This document shows, piece after piece, positions 1 to 10,458 of a stretch of 64,000 bases of DNA. The position numbers and the translations under genes are program-made. Below the pieces are notes generated by a model. That model did no database searches. It worked only from the letters and a program-made list of their open reading frames with translations, and was not told the origin of the DNA. Origin of the DNA: Cydia pomonella (Eukaryota; Arthropoda; Insecta; Lepidoptera; Tortricidae); contig NC_084727.1 of assembly GCF_033807575.1 (NCBI RefSeq), forward strand, positions 6,200,001-6,264,000, written 5' to 3'. Position 1 is the first letter of the stretch; each line of letters begins with the position of its first letter.

Positions 1-1214
1 TACAAGTGCAAAAAATAGGAAATTCGAAACGAGTGGCGATAAATTAAAACACGACCGATGGGAGTGTTTTAAATCGACACGAGTTGCGGATTACCTATTC
101 GCACATGTATCGTACAACGTTTTACAGTACATATGGCCCTTTAAATGTTCGACATAGTAACGTAATATGCTAATATTCGCACTAGTGCGGTAAAGTAGCA
201 CCATATGTACTGTAAAGTTTTATGAACAACTGGTGCAAATTATAATTCGTTAACTAAAATACTACACGTTTTAATCTAGCCATGCATGATATGGTAAATC
301 TTTTAAATGCATGTGTATATTTTGGGGATTTATAGTGTATTATGTAGTTTAATACATAATAAAAATACAATGACGTCACGTTTTCTGTGACTCTTAGCTT
401 TATTTACAAATGAAAATGCAAATGCACCAACGTTAAAACACCTCCGAACCAGCTCAATTGAGTCAATTAGATAGCTATTGTAAAAAGACAATTTACCTAT
501 CTAGTAAGGTATATATAATTTGAATAAATGATAAAAAAATACCAGGAAACCTTGGTAAGGACTGTCAGAAGATGCTGGTCCAAAAATATAAATACGGTGA
601 AATATACACGGTGTAACAGAACCCCAAAGAAACACGTTTTAACCACGCATTTCCGAGGCCAAAAAAAAAGAGTTTATGTAAATTATTAATAATTTATTAT
701 ATTAGAAATTTATAATATTTTTTTATTGTTTCATTTTTTTTAATGTATTTGTACATAAAAAGTAATTATTATTGGTAAATCTGGCATTTAAAATGGATTT
801 TCCTGTTTTTTTTTTTCGTAAAATATAGTTTTTGCAAAGTGACAAGTAACCACTTTTTGGCATCTATCAATAAGATTATTTAGACTACGCCCAATTATGG
901 CACTATCTCCATTAAAAAGGCGTTTGCACTGAGTGATAATGCGGCGAGCGTTTTGGGCATCTTTGCGCCTGGAATTTTGTTTTGTGCGCTAGTTCTCGTC
1001 CAATTTTAGGACAAACTTAGTAACGCCAAAAAAATTAGAGTACCTTTATCTATTATTTTACTCATATTATCTACTTAAGGTTAATATTACGTGATCATAA
1101 ATGAAATTATAACGTTTTAAAACAACACTTGCAGATTGTGCTATGAAACACGCTGCAGACTTAACTTAGCCCGACCTAAAAACCTAAGTTAATCGTTGTC
1201 ACAACTTCCCATGT

Positions 1215-1275
1215 GAGTCACCACCGGGTTCTAAACAGGTGGCCGATTTGTATTTAAACACGTGCTGAGTTTAGT
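1215..1275 (+). promoter_or_regulatory. Core promoter of secreted-protein gene 1
   Basis: A TATA-like box, TATTTAAA, lies at 1251-1258, about 100 bases before the start codon at 1361. Just upstream are GAGTCACCACC (1215-1225) and TTCTAAACA. The same order (GAGTCACCA, TTCTAAACA, TATA box) occurs before gene 2 at 17326-17368, while most of the surrounding DNA differs. The conservation between duplicates is what supports a promoter role. The transcription start is inferred to lie near 1280. Confidence 0.6.
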
Positions 1276-1360
1276 TAAACAACAGTTTATATTATCACAA
1301 ATTGTTGAATATCATTTCCTGCGGTTTACCTAATTGACAATTGTCAGCCATTTTGTAAAG

Positions 1361-1423
1361 ATGGCGACGTGTCTTTATACGCTGGTGGCGGCTGTTTTGT
1401 GCTGCAGATTGGTTAATTCTTCA
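1361..1423 (+). CDS. Gene 1 exon 1: signal peptide
   Basis: Encodes 21 residues: Met-Ala-Thr-Cys, a Leu/Val/Ala core, and a small-residue end (VNSS) suited to signal peptidase. The donor is TCA|GTAAGT, phase 0. The start ATG is the one shared with gene 2, in the identical context AAAGATGGCGACGTGT. Confidence 0.85.
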
Positions 1424-4400
1424 GTAAGTATAGTTTTTTTAATGAATGTTGAGTTCAATAGAAATGTCAAAATATTATAAAATAACTATGGAGTGTGGAA
1501 TTAAGAGTAGTGGCATCTCTTATGGTAGAACTGTTGCAAGTGTCCAGCTGTCAGTTATAAATAATAGTTCCAAATCTCTCCAGAGTAGCGCTAGAGTAGC
1601 TAAGAACCTAGGCGTCATTGACGGAGTGAATTGCGCTGTATAGATTTGATTTTTTTGTTCAAGTACTCTGTACTCTAGGTATTGTAGCGCCACCTATTTA
1701 AAGTTTTCTGATGACACTTTTTGATACATGGAGATTGCGTTCCTTATCTCCACCTTCCGTAAAAAAAACATTACAGATTTTGTTAGTGTTTAACATATTT
1801 ACAATGTCTGACATTTTTACAAAAGTTGTATTCATTTAAATACTTATTATTAATTGGGACGAAATTCTTTTCGTTATCTTGTTTTGGACCACCTTGTCAC
1901 GCTTGTATTTATGTATTTAATCAAATAAATTAAAAGTCGAGTGCTATTGCATGTCTTTTTAGCTGTAGATTACATTTACCATGAGAAAAATTAAAAACTA
2001 AATTTCATGTCATACAAAAAGCTAGACTCCGTCACACTTTTTGGGGCAAAAAACAAGACAACGAAAGGAATTTTAAGATAATTAACATATATAGTCTGTC
2101 AAGCCATTTCCTTGAGTTGAATAACGCGGCAAATTTAAAAAATGTAAGCGCGAAGGGTTATCGTCTTTGCGTCACATAGAAAATATGAATTTCGCGCCTT
2201 TTTCTACTGACAAAGTTGTTTGACCGGCTATATTTTATTTTACTAAGTGTATAAACTATAGATAAAATTATGATTGTCCTTAAAAAAGAGGGTGATTACA
2301 CTGATTTCGTAGTATTTAAGATTAATTGGCTTCTTAAATTTTTATTGCCATTTCTATTGAACTTTAATTGACTTTTATATGATGGATTGTAATCCGTAGG
2401 TACTAATATTTATAATTATCCGAAAGTATGTCTGTGTCTATTAGATACCTCTGCGACACCGATTTCATTGTATTTTGGTATATAGGTAGAGATAGTTGGA
2501 GTCCCGGGGAAGGATATAGGATAAATTGTATCCCAGAAATCATCTCTTAAGGCACCGTAGCTTCATGTTCTTCAATCACTCTGACAGAGTGTATTAAGCG
2601 TGAGCGAGATGGATGTGCGTAATCGGGAACGCGGATATCATGTTTTTGAATTTTAATTTGTTGTAAATTTTAACAAAAAAAAAGTGGCCAAGTGCGAGTC
2701 GGACTCGCGCATGAAGGGTTCCGTACCATTTAAGACGTATTAAAAAAATCTACTTACTAGATCTCGTTCAACATTTTACCACTTTGGACACACATTTTAC
2801 CACTTTGGAAGTGTCTCTCGCGCAAACTATTCAGTTTAGAAAAAAATGATATTAGAAACCTCAATATCATTTTTGAAGACCTATCCGTAGATACCCCACA
2901 CGTATGAGTTTGATGAAAAAAATAATCATTTTATTTTATGACTTATTAAAAAAACTACTTACTAGATCTCGTTCAAACCAATTTTCGGTGGAAGTTTGCA
3001 TGCTAATGTATATCATATATTTTTTTTAGATTTTTCATTCTGTTATTTTAAAAGTTACAGGGGGGGGGGGGGACACAAATTTTTTCACTTTAGAAGTGTC
3101 TCTCGCGCAAACTATTTAGTTTAGAAAAAAATGATATTAGAAACCTAAATATCATTTTTAAAGACCTATCCATAGATATCCCACACGTATGGGTTTGATG
3201 AAAAAAAATTTTTTTTAAATTTTATGACGTATTAAAAAAAAAACTACTTACTCGATCTCGTTCAAACCAATTTTCGGTGGAAGTTTGCATGGCAATGTAT
3301 ATCATATATTTTTATTAGATTTTTCATTCTGTTATTTTAGAAGTTACGGGGGGGGGGGGGGGGGGGGGACACACATTTTACCACTTTGGAAGTGTCTCTC
3401 GCGCAAACTATTCAGTTTAGAAAAAAATGATATTAGAAACCTCAATATCATTTTTAAAGACCTATCCATAGATACCCCACACGTATGGGTTTGATGAAAA
3501 AAGATTTTTTGAGTTTCAGTTCTAAGTATGGGGAACCCCCAAAATTTATTGTTTTTTTCTATTTTTGTATAAACATGTTAATGCGGTTCATAGAATACAT
3601 CTACTTACCAAGTTTGAACAGTATAGCTCTTATAGTTTCGGAAAGAAGTGGCTGTGACATCTTCGGACAGACAGACGGACATGACGAATCTATAAGGGTT
3701 CCGTTTATTGCCATTTGGCTACGGAACCCTAAAAAGTAATCGACGAGTTCCTTCAAAAATGAAATTGCGCATATTTAGGTATAGTTTGTGCATAAATTGT
3801 TACAAATGTTTACAGGCGTTTTAGACCTATGTTCGTGCTTTTTTCTATCGAGCCAAAGTCAGAAATCGCCCAAGACCATGTCGGGCCATGCTCAGTGTTC
3901 GCAGCGCTTTGTATTTGTACGTCTATCCATGCCAAATTGCAGCTTTCTAGGGCTAATGATCACGTAGCAAAGCAAACCGACAGACAGACGGACATGGCGA
4001 AACTATAAGGGTTCCTAGTTGACTATGGAACCCTAAAAATCAGGATTCGAATCGATGAAGTCGCTAGAGAAAATTCTCAGGATTGATAATTAAATTTTTG
4101 GCAACCGCATTGTTATCTAAAATAGCGGTACGATTTTTAAAAAACTCCGCTCTCTGAGTCCACGGCACCTTAACGACTGAAAATGGGGGGGGGGAGAAGT
4201 TAGTATATAGAATCATGAATCAATAACTTCTGAACCGATTTAGAAGAAATTTGGTTTGTAGATAATTTGAGTTGTGGGAAAGGATACATAATAGATTTTA
4301 TTATTTAGCTATGTGTAATGTTTTGAAGAGATGGGTCCCGATGAGTTTCTTGCCGGTCCATATTGGGATACCCTCCTCCAAGGAGGGGGGATTTAAATCT

Positions 4401-7400
4401 TCTCGAGTCAGAGGTGTAGGGTTAGAGCCGGCGTAGCTTTATTTGACGTTCATAAGCGCATTGCAATATTGCCTACTTGAATAATAAACTGTCTTTATGT
4501 TTATTCCCGAAATCATCCCGTAAGGGTTTAAAAACGGAAGTAGGATCAATAAAAAGCATATTATAAGCATACTAATTCCGCGCACACGAACACGCGGGCA
4601 AAAGCTACTATATATATTCAACTAATGTAATCAAGTCTTATTCGTATCAGCAAAATATCATTGGAAATAATAGTTACTTATGAAGTTATCATCATCCTAT
4701 CCAGAAGCGCTGTTTATAGTTAGACATAGGGGAGCAAAATGTCAATACAGCGAGGGCATATATTGGATCCTGAACGAAGCGAAGGATTCCATAATAAAAT
4801 CTCGAGAGTAGCGAGGGATTCATAAATAGTATCCTGAGCGTAGTGACGATGTGGATGTGGCATATACTGCTTTTCACATCACCTATGAGGGGATTGTTAC
4901 GTTTCAAGATATTATTTAAGGTAAAAAATATGGATGCAAAGAATAATAATAGTTTTCGATAAGAGAAAAGTGCCACTTCGATACCTCCTGGCAGGGAAGA
5001 AACGGACTTTTCCGAACAGGTGATGTAAAACTGATATTTTAACCAAAGTGTCATCTTTACAGACTCGATTCTCGGCTATCCAGGCAATTCAAACGGATTT
5101 ATCTCAGATTAAAAGTGACATAGCAGAGATGATGAGTAGTATAGACTCCAAATGGATTGACCTTGCTGGCAGAATGAACTCCATCGAGTCTAGGGTCGGC
5201 GCGCTGGAAGAGAATACACAATTGAACGACATGAAAAGTCAACGACGATCTGATAAACGACTCGCGAAGGAACGAACAGTGGGTTACATGTTCCAATATT
5301 CAGGTTAATGGCGTGTCGGAAACAAATGGAGAAAAGCCGTTCACCAATTTCACTATTCTCAAAACTTTGATGAGCCTAAAGTTGCATCGTTTACGTTCCG
5401 TAGCAAACGTAACGCCAATGTCTCTGAAGAGTGATAGAGAGATGACTATTTTTATTTTATTTTATTTTTATAATGTCACTTACAGTATACACCAGACATG
5501 ACACATAGGAATAGAAGAATTGAATTATAACATAACTATACCAAAAACAGTTAGTCAGAATTTAAATATAAGTACATATTATCTAATTAGTGCTAATGGT
5601 GCTCGGGGCGACTATAGCCTCGAGGTAGCGCCCGGCTGTGGCTAAGAATCTCGGTTCAGGAGTCGAAAATAGGTCTAATGAATCGTCCTGGGTCAATATG
5701 CCGTTAATAAGCTTTAGAGCTCGGTAGAGAGGTGAGTGGGAATTCGACTTGGTATTGGCGTTCGGGAGGTTGAGTAAGGGTAGTTTAGATACTATGCTAC
5801 GATCATGGTGCTAAAGGGTCATAATTCTTTTCGTTGTCTTGTTTCTGACCACTCTGTCACGCTTAAACCTATGTCAAATAAATAAAAAAGTCGAGTGCTA
5901 TTGTATGTCTTTCTAGCTGTAGATTATATTTTACATGAGAAAAATTAAAGACAAAATTATCTCATACAAAAAGCTCCACTCTGTCACATTTTTTGGAGAC
6001 AATAAACAAGACAACGAAATCGTTTATAGTTCAAATGTAAGGTAGTTACAAAAAAGACGATTTTATGGCGTTACTCTGGTAAATAAGGAATTTAAAGAAT
6101 TCCGGCTTACGTTTTCACAGTTGCGCAATGCGCGAACGGTTTTTATGCAAATGACCATCTTTCGAGTTTTAATAAATACTACCACCTACTGAAAGAGGCA
6201 AAACAACTAGCGAACCAAAAAAAAAAAAACACCTGACGGTTTCCTAGCCTTTTTCGGTAAACCCCTTAAATGTTATCATCGTCAATATGTTCAGACTCTA
6301 CACAGGTGATTTTTCAAATAATAACCTTCAATATTTTACAATGTGAATATATAGGTCATACTGAGCAACTTTTACTATGGATCCAAACCCAGGAATCGCA
6401 AAAAAAAATTGATCCACCCATACACAATATCAACATCAGACTAGCCAAAAGGTATGAAACAGCTAATTTTACAAAAACAACTCGTGTAGCGATATTATCG
6501 GTTCGAGTGATTACTGATTAATCAGATACCTAAGTAAATACATTCCTAAATACAAATACAAATTGACCGAAGAGCTGGCGGCTTCCTCGCACAACGTATC
6601 AGTATTGCGATACAACGAGGAAATGCCGCCAGCATCCTTGGTACAATGCCTCAAGGGCCTATTTTAGATATAAGCTAGTTATAGTAATCATCTGTATATA
6701 TCCATTATGTATATTGTTATTGTCAATAAATAGAATATTAGATAACGTTAATACAAATACCTAAAAATTAAATTTCATTAGTAAATACCTAAGTAAATTA
6801 ATTTTTCGTGCTCTACTGAGAGTGGGTTGTTCTAAAAAGTCAGAAAGTTATACGTTTCTGCTTAAGAGCACTGTACTTTCTAAGTACGTTTTTTCTTTTT
6901 ATTACGATGAGCAATTGAAATTTTGGTTTTAAATGGATTTGTTGTACAATTTCCATTCTGATTTTTAATTCCCAATTCCATAAATAAATAATATAGGTAT
7001 TTACCTAAATTGTTTATTGAAAGTAGCCTCAAGAAATACTACTGTAGTTTATACTTAGCTGTGTTCTTTAAATGCACATGTCCTCGTATTCGAAATGAAA
7101 AGTAGAGTGTTTAACTCGGGTAAAAGTCCCCATTTCAGTCTCGCTCGGCCTATTGGCGAATCGGGCGAACTATACCTCCACAAAAATAGGTGCCTTTCCC
7201 TAGATTAACAATCTACTAATAATGTAGAGTGAAAATATCGTTTCAGGCTATAGAAAGCACAGCCTCAGTTCAGAAGAGAATGCACGAGGCCGACGAGGCC
7301 TGCTCACATCTCGGCCTCGACTATTATAGCTGCTATTTTAAGGAATTAGGAGCCGTAAGTTGTGCTTGCAAAGTTGTCAAGAGTTACATGAGTCAACCCG

Positions 7401-10040
7401 TCAAAGAGTAAAAACTTAAAAAGTAAGAGTCAATCCCGCAAAATTTATATTCATATTCAAATTCGTTTATTGCACGCATGTACAAATGCATAATGTCTAA
7501 GACTTATTGCTATACTTTACTTTTTCATGCTTTAATGAACAAAATTATTTTAAAATTGCTGCAATTTGATAAAATATCCTCCTAAGGCCCAGCCATAGAA
7601 ATGAAAAATCCTAAATTTGCCACTAGAATTTGAACCTATAGTGCAGGGAATACAGTTGATTTTATTTTGTTTGAAAATTGAATGAAACAAACCAAATGCA
7701 ACTCTGTTCCAATTGAATTTGATTTAAATTTCATCGAACTGAATAAGTCCTATTGGTAGGACCTTGGGCCTTACGAGGTTAAGTGTTATTTCATTTATAT
7801 ACTTAGCAAATGTTTTTAGATCTTTAGACATGCAAAGACTGCAAAGTCTCCGATTGCAAATAAGTCCAAAGGAAAAAATCATGGCCATACGTCTATTACT
7901 TTAGTTAGGTACTGATTATGCAAATTTTCCTATTTAACTCGGGTGAAAGGTACCATTTCATCCCTTGGTTAACAATTTACTGTACTAATAGCTCCATTAG
8001 GTATAGCTTATGGTGATGGAAGGGTAACTACGGAACCCTACACTGAGCATGGTCCGACATGCTCTTGGCCAGTTTTTTATTTAATAGATTGACAGCAACG
8101 GCCTGTATGTGGAGGCGGTGGGCGCCCAGCTGCTCGCCGCCAAGTGCAACCGGCTAACGACGGAACAAGTCAAGGAAATCGCTGAAGATTGCAATTCTGG
8201 TAAATCCCATCCTCTAATTTAATTTGCTAAAAATCCTGAAGTATGTATTTTATTATTTATAACAAAAGGTCGTATATCAATTTTCAGATCTCTAGTACCT
8301 ATCAACATTTGCGGAACCCTCATACAAATTTTCATCCCCTGGTTTAAGGGGTTGGAGGATAAAAGTTCCAAGTTTTAGAATTTTTGTTGTTTTTGTTCTA
8401 CTCGTAACACTAGCTTACATACCAAATTTCAGCTTTCTAGAACTTCAGAAACTACCCTAAGAGTTTTGATGCATCAGTGAATGAGTGAGTGAAATCGAGT
8501 TTTTTTTAGATATCAATAAAATATAAAGTATAAGAGCTATGCAACTGAAACTTATTATGTTTAATAGGACCACTATTGACATCCGAACCCGAGAATTTTG
8601 TTTATCTGAGATAATCCAAGCCCAAGTTATGAGGGTTTAAATAAACGACGAAGTGCTTCGAGAAAAGGTAGGTTGTGCCCTTGCGCTTCGCTGGACTCGT
8701 CTTGGCAGGGCACGGTATAGCCACATTTCTCTTATTTGAGTCTCAAGTACTGAAAAATGTATCCGGCCTGTAAAGATGAAGCGTAAAAATTAGCTTTATA
8801 TTCCCTTAACTTTGTGATGTTTACAAGAAACACAAATTCGATGAGAGAAGCGCTGGTGGCCTAGCGGTAAGAGCGTGCGACTTGCAATCCGGAGGTCGCG
8901 AGTTCAAACCCCGGCTCGCTCCAATGAGTTTTTCGGAACTTATTACGAAAATATCATTTGATATTTACCAGTCGCTTTTCGGTGAAGGAAAACATCGTGA
9001 GGAAACCGAACTAATCTCAACAAGGCCTAGTTTACCCTCTGGGTTGGAGGGTCAGTCGCTTTCGTAAAAACTAGGGCCTATGCCAAATCTTGGGAATAGT
9101 TGTCAAGTGGACCCCAGGCTCCCATAAGCCGTGGTAAAATGCCGGGACAACGCGAGGAAGAAGGAGACAAGTTCGATGAGACGAAGAAAAGTTAACTATA
9201 CTATAGAATGTGTACGACCCACTTGTACTAATTGTGTTTGTTTAAGAGCCCTCAGCCCTTATTCCTTGGAGCGTTCTCCGATTTCACGAGATAACGCTCG
9301 ATAGATGGCGTTGGCGCTCGGTACGCGAGCGCCGGCAACGCGACGCGCGTTTTAATGCAGACAAGAATAATCTTGATAGTTTTCAATATAATTTCAAGCA
9401 ACATTAATTTTAGTGTTATATGATATCATATGGGCACTCTTTATTGTGTTATTATTACAGTGAATGATGAGGAAGACGTTGGCGACACCGTGCGCGCAGA
9501 ACTCATGCTCCGCTGCGTCGCCGACAAAGTGGATCCGGAAGGTGCGTGTAACTTAATGAACTTGCTTAATACACTTTTTAAAACGTCAAAACAGTCCCAA
9601 ATTGTACCTATAATTAGCAGGCTTTCTTTGAAAAATCTCACGAGAACGATGGTGTCTAAGCTTACCCCACTCCATTGCCTAACTTGGGACAGACATAAAA
9701 AATAAAAATTATAATTAGTTATAGTAATCATCTGTATATATATCCATTATGTATATTGTTATTGTAAATAAATACTTATTCTTACAATAAAAAAAATACT
9801 ACATATTTATGTACATATCTGTTGGTATTATACGCAAAAAGCAAAATTTAACAAGGAATTGGAGTCCACGAACAGCAATCAGATTGATATGTGTTTTTGA
9901 ACGTACATTAATTTACAATATTAATGAATTAACTAATAAGTATAAAGCCTTCAATATTTTATTTTTCAGTTTGTGACATCCCTGTTCCGACTCAAGTTGA
10001 AAAGAAGGAGAAGATTTTACCCGTGGAAGTGGTAGAATAA
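1361..10040 (+). CDS. Secreted OBP-like (Minus-C type?) protein, copy 1, five exons
   Basis: Spliced gene with exons 1361-1423, 7247-7354, 8088-8199, 9461-9541 and 9970-10040, giving 144 residues. All introns are GT-AG, with phases 0, 0, 1, 1. Residues 1-21 form a signal peptide (MATCLYTLVAAVLCC...). The mature part is helical and charged, with cysteines in the contexts DEAC, YYSCYFKELG, AAKC, AEDC, LRCVADK and VCDIP. The block C-x2-K-x-x-G-x-I-D-x-x-G followed by ...EDC...LRC resembles the C3, C4 and C6 region of insect odorant-binding proteins. The residues where C2 and C5 would sit are not cysteine, as in Minus-C OBPs. Against this, the first two mature cysteines are only 10 residues apart, where OBPs have about 30, so helix 2 would be missing. 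I infer an extracellular carrier of small hydrophobic ligands, but the family is uncertain. The gene structure is well supported because gene 2 repeats every exon and splice site. The tail ends in a K/E-rich stretch. Confidence 0.75.
1865..2070. mobile_element. MITE with TTTCGTT(G/A)TCTTGTTT ends, copy 1
   Basis: Begins with TTCTTTTCGTTATCTTGTTT and ends with the complement AAACAAGACAACGAAAGGAA. A second copy at 5825-6020 shares the interior (AGTCGAGTGCTATTG, TAGCTGTAGATTA). No coding capacity. It lies in intron 1 of gene 1. Confidence 0.7.
2681..3736 (+). mobile_element. Abundant GGGTTCCGTA/ACGGAACCC repeat with internal triplication
   Basis: Starts with (A)n GTGGCCAAGTGCGAGTCGG and ends with GGCTACGGAACCCTAAAAA, containing CAGACAGACGGACATGACGA near its end. 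The block running from the ACTAGATCTCGTTCAA segment to ATCATTTTT, about 245-280 bp, occurs three times in tandem (about 2740-2930, 2940-3200, 3230-3500). Poly-G runs of 13-18 bases lie at 3061 and near 3350. Related copies lie at 17900-18436, 21737-24476 and 49691-49903. The reading frames inside are fragments of the repeat, not genes. Confidence 0.75.
3815..4038 (+). mobile_element. Divergent ACGGAACCCT repeat, adjacent subfamily copy
   Basis: Contains CATGTCGGGCCATGCTCAG, CAGACAGACGGACATGGCGA and the terminal ATGGAACCCTAAAAAT. It resembles the preceding repeat only at its 3' part, so it is a second subfamily that landed next to it. A remnant of the same subfamily lies at 8015-8080. Confidence 0.5.
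5048..5308 (+). pseudogene. LINE ORF1-like coiled-coil remnant
   Basis: The 86-residue frame reads as a heptad-rich coiled coil (IQTDLSQIKSDIAEM, then SIDSKW, then RMNSIESRVGALEE). This matches the style of ORF1 proteins of insect CR1/Jockey-like retrotransposons, which trimerise through coiled coils. It lacks the zinc-knuckle half and breaks off at 5308, so it is a dead fragment. It sits inside intron 1 of gene 1 and is not spliced to it. Confidence 0.5.
5825..6020. mobile_element. MITE with TTTCGTTGTCTTGTTT ends, copy 2
   Basis: Same ends and interior as 1865-2070, with mirrored termini TTTTCGTTGTCTTGTTT and AAACAAGACAACGAAA. Both copies are in the same orientation in intron 1 of gene 1. 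Confidence 0.7.
6348..6440. repeat. Partial 'GGTCATACTGAGCAACTTTT' repeat
   Basis: Contains ATAGGTCATACTGAGCAACT, then TTTACTATGG and AATCGC followed by an A run. Longer, palindromic copies of this family lie at 55586-55747 and 59030-59185, and a half copy at 33410-33485. Non-coding. Confidence 0.5.
6562..6728 (+). mobile_element. LINE 3' end fragment with hairpin
   Basis: Shares GACCGAAGAGCTGGCGGC and the tail TATAGTAATCATCTGTATAT with the RNase-H-bearing LINE fragment at 47042-47540 (opposite strand). Its frame ends in the LINE C-terminus (ISIAIQRGNAAS...). GCTGGCGGC-TTCCTCG and CGAGGAAAT-GCCGCCAGC form a hairpin. It lies in intron 1 of gene 1. Confidence 0.6.
7247..7354 (+). CDS. Gene 1 exon 2: N-terminal helices
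   Basis: Encodes 36 residues from the TTTCAG acceptor to the GCC|GTAAGT donor, both phase 0. It contains ASVQKRMHEADEAC, LDYYSCYFKELGA and two cysteines. Exon 2 of gene 2 (20839-20949) is one codon longer and aligns throughout. Confidence 0.85.
8015..8080 (+). mobile_element. Repeat terminus abutting the exon 3 acceptor
   Basis: TACGGAACCCTACACTGAGC and ATGGTCCGACATGCTCTTGG, followed by CCAGTTTTTT, match the terminus of the ACGGAACCCT repeat subfamily seen at 3815-4038. It ends about 8 bases before exon 3, so the pyrimidine tract of that acceptor lies in or beside transposon sequence. Confidence 0.5.
8088..8199 (+). CDS. Gene 1 exon 3: central helices
   Basis: Encodes 37 residues plus one base (phase 1 donor TCTG|GTAAAT): IDSNGLYVEAVGAQLLAAKC, then the helix TTEQVKEIAEDCNS. 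This is the best conserved exon between the two copies, roughly 87% identical in DNA by eye. Confidence 0.85.
8283..8500 (+). repeat. Dispersed repeat with TTTCATCCCCTGGTTTAAGG
   Basis: Contains ACATACCAAATTTCAGCTTT and ends in a short GAATGAGTGAGTGA run, as 3' tails of RTE-like elements in insects often do. No frame. Family assignment is from memory and weak. Confidence 0.35.
8847..9166 (+). mobile_element. tRNA-derived SINE, copy 1
   Basis: A-box region TGGCCTAGCGGTAAGAGCG and B-box GAGTTCAAACCCCGG give a tRNA-like head. The body carries TTTTCGGTGAAGGAAAACAT and the tail ACAACGCGAGGAAGAAGGAG. It is flanked by a 15-base target duplication, ACAA(A/G)TTCGATGAGA, at 8832-8846 and 9167-9181. 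It lies in intron 3 of gene 1. Seven copies of this family occur in the window. Confidence 0.9.
9461..9541 (+). CDS. Gene 1 exon 4
   Basis: Acceptor TTATTACAG, donor GAAG|GTGCGT, phase 1 on both sides. It encodes VNDEEDVGDTVRAELMLRC then VADKVDPE. The DNA from GTTGGCGACACCGTGCGC through CTCATG is identical in gene 2, as is the acceptor tract. Confidence 0.85.
9713..9772 (+). mobile_element. LINE 3' UTR tail
   Basis: AGTTATAGTAATCATCTGTA through TTATTGTAAATAAATA matches the tails at 6680-6728 and 47042-47090. Only the very end of the element is present. Confidence 0.5.
9970..10040 (+). CDS. Gene 1 exon 5: C-terminus and stop
   Basis: Encodes CDIPVPTQVEKKEKILPVE and then VVE-stop (TAA at 10038-10040). 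In gene 2 the equivalent exon stops after IPVPSL. The 3' UTR to about 10225 is recognisably shared with gene 2 (GGTACAGTC, CTTGGGGCCTTTA(G/A)AACTA, AAATTGTTC(T/G)GGCATTTT). Confidence 0.8.
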
Positions 10041-10458
10041 GATAGAGATAATCGATTTGATTTCAGTGGTACAGTCGGCTGCAGAGACATGGTACCCTAA
10101 TGCAAGTTTGTATGCAGAAAGCATACATCTACTGCAGCCTTTTGTACTTGGGGCCTTTAGAACTATGTAGTTATTTTCCTGTTAAATTGTTCTGGCATTT
10201 TAAGATACGAACATGGAGAGTAAACATCTTACGTATACCCTACATTTCTGTTTCATTTTGATTACCTACGATTAACAATATTTAGCGTTGTTGAGTGACA
10301 CCACTGAACTAGCACCATTACTCTTACGACTAATTGCGCAGTTAACGGAACGAGACGTGTGATTTTGGCCAAACTCAATCAAGAGAGTTCAGTGAGAGAT
10401 CCTGGCTAGGGTAGTCATCCGAGGAACTCCGGTGCCGAACGCAGCGGGCGGATCGCAG

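Noticed and set aside
3485..3739. 84-codon frame, with relatives at 18200 and 21709, resembling a conserved small protein
   Set aside because: All lie at the same position in copies of the ACGGAACCC repeat and change length with indels.
8850..8925. tRNA gene candidates at SINE heads (also at 18985, 46735, 49350, 49970, 52070)
   Set aside because: A and B boxes are present, but the flanking repeat body and target duplications show SINEs. No closing acceptor stem was seen.
9430..9705. 91-codon frame containing exon 4 of gene 1 read on into the intron
   Set aside because: The GTGCGT donor, and the paralogue's donor at the same codon, show that the exon ends at 9541.
10069..10150. TACAGTC ... 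as a mariner MITE in the 3' UTR of gene 1
   Set aside because: The corresponding stretch is in the 3' UTR of gene 2 at the same place, so it is inherited UTR sequence rather than a new insertion; the ends are only partly complementary.
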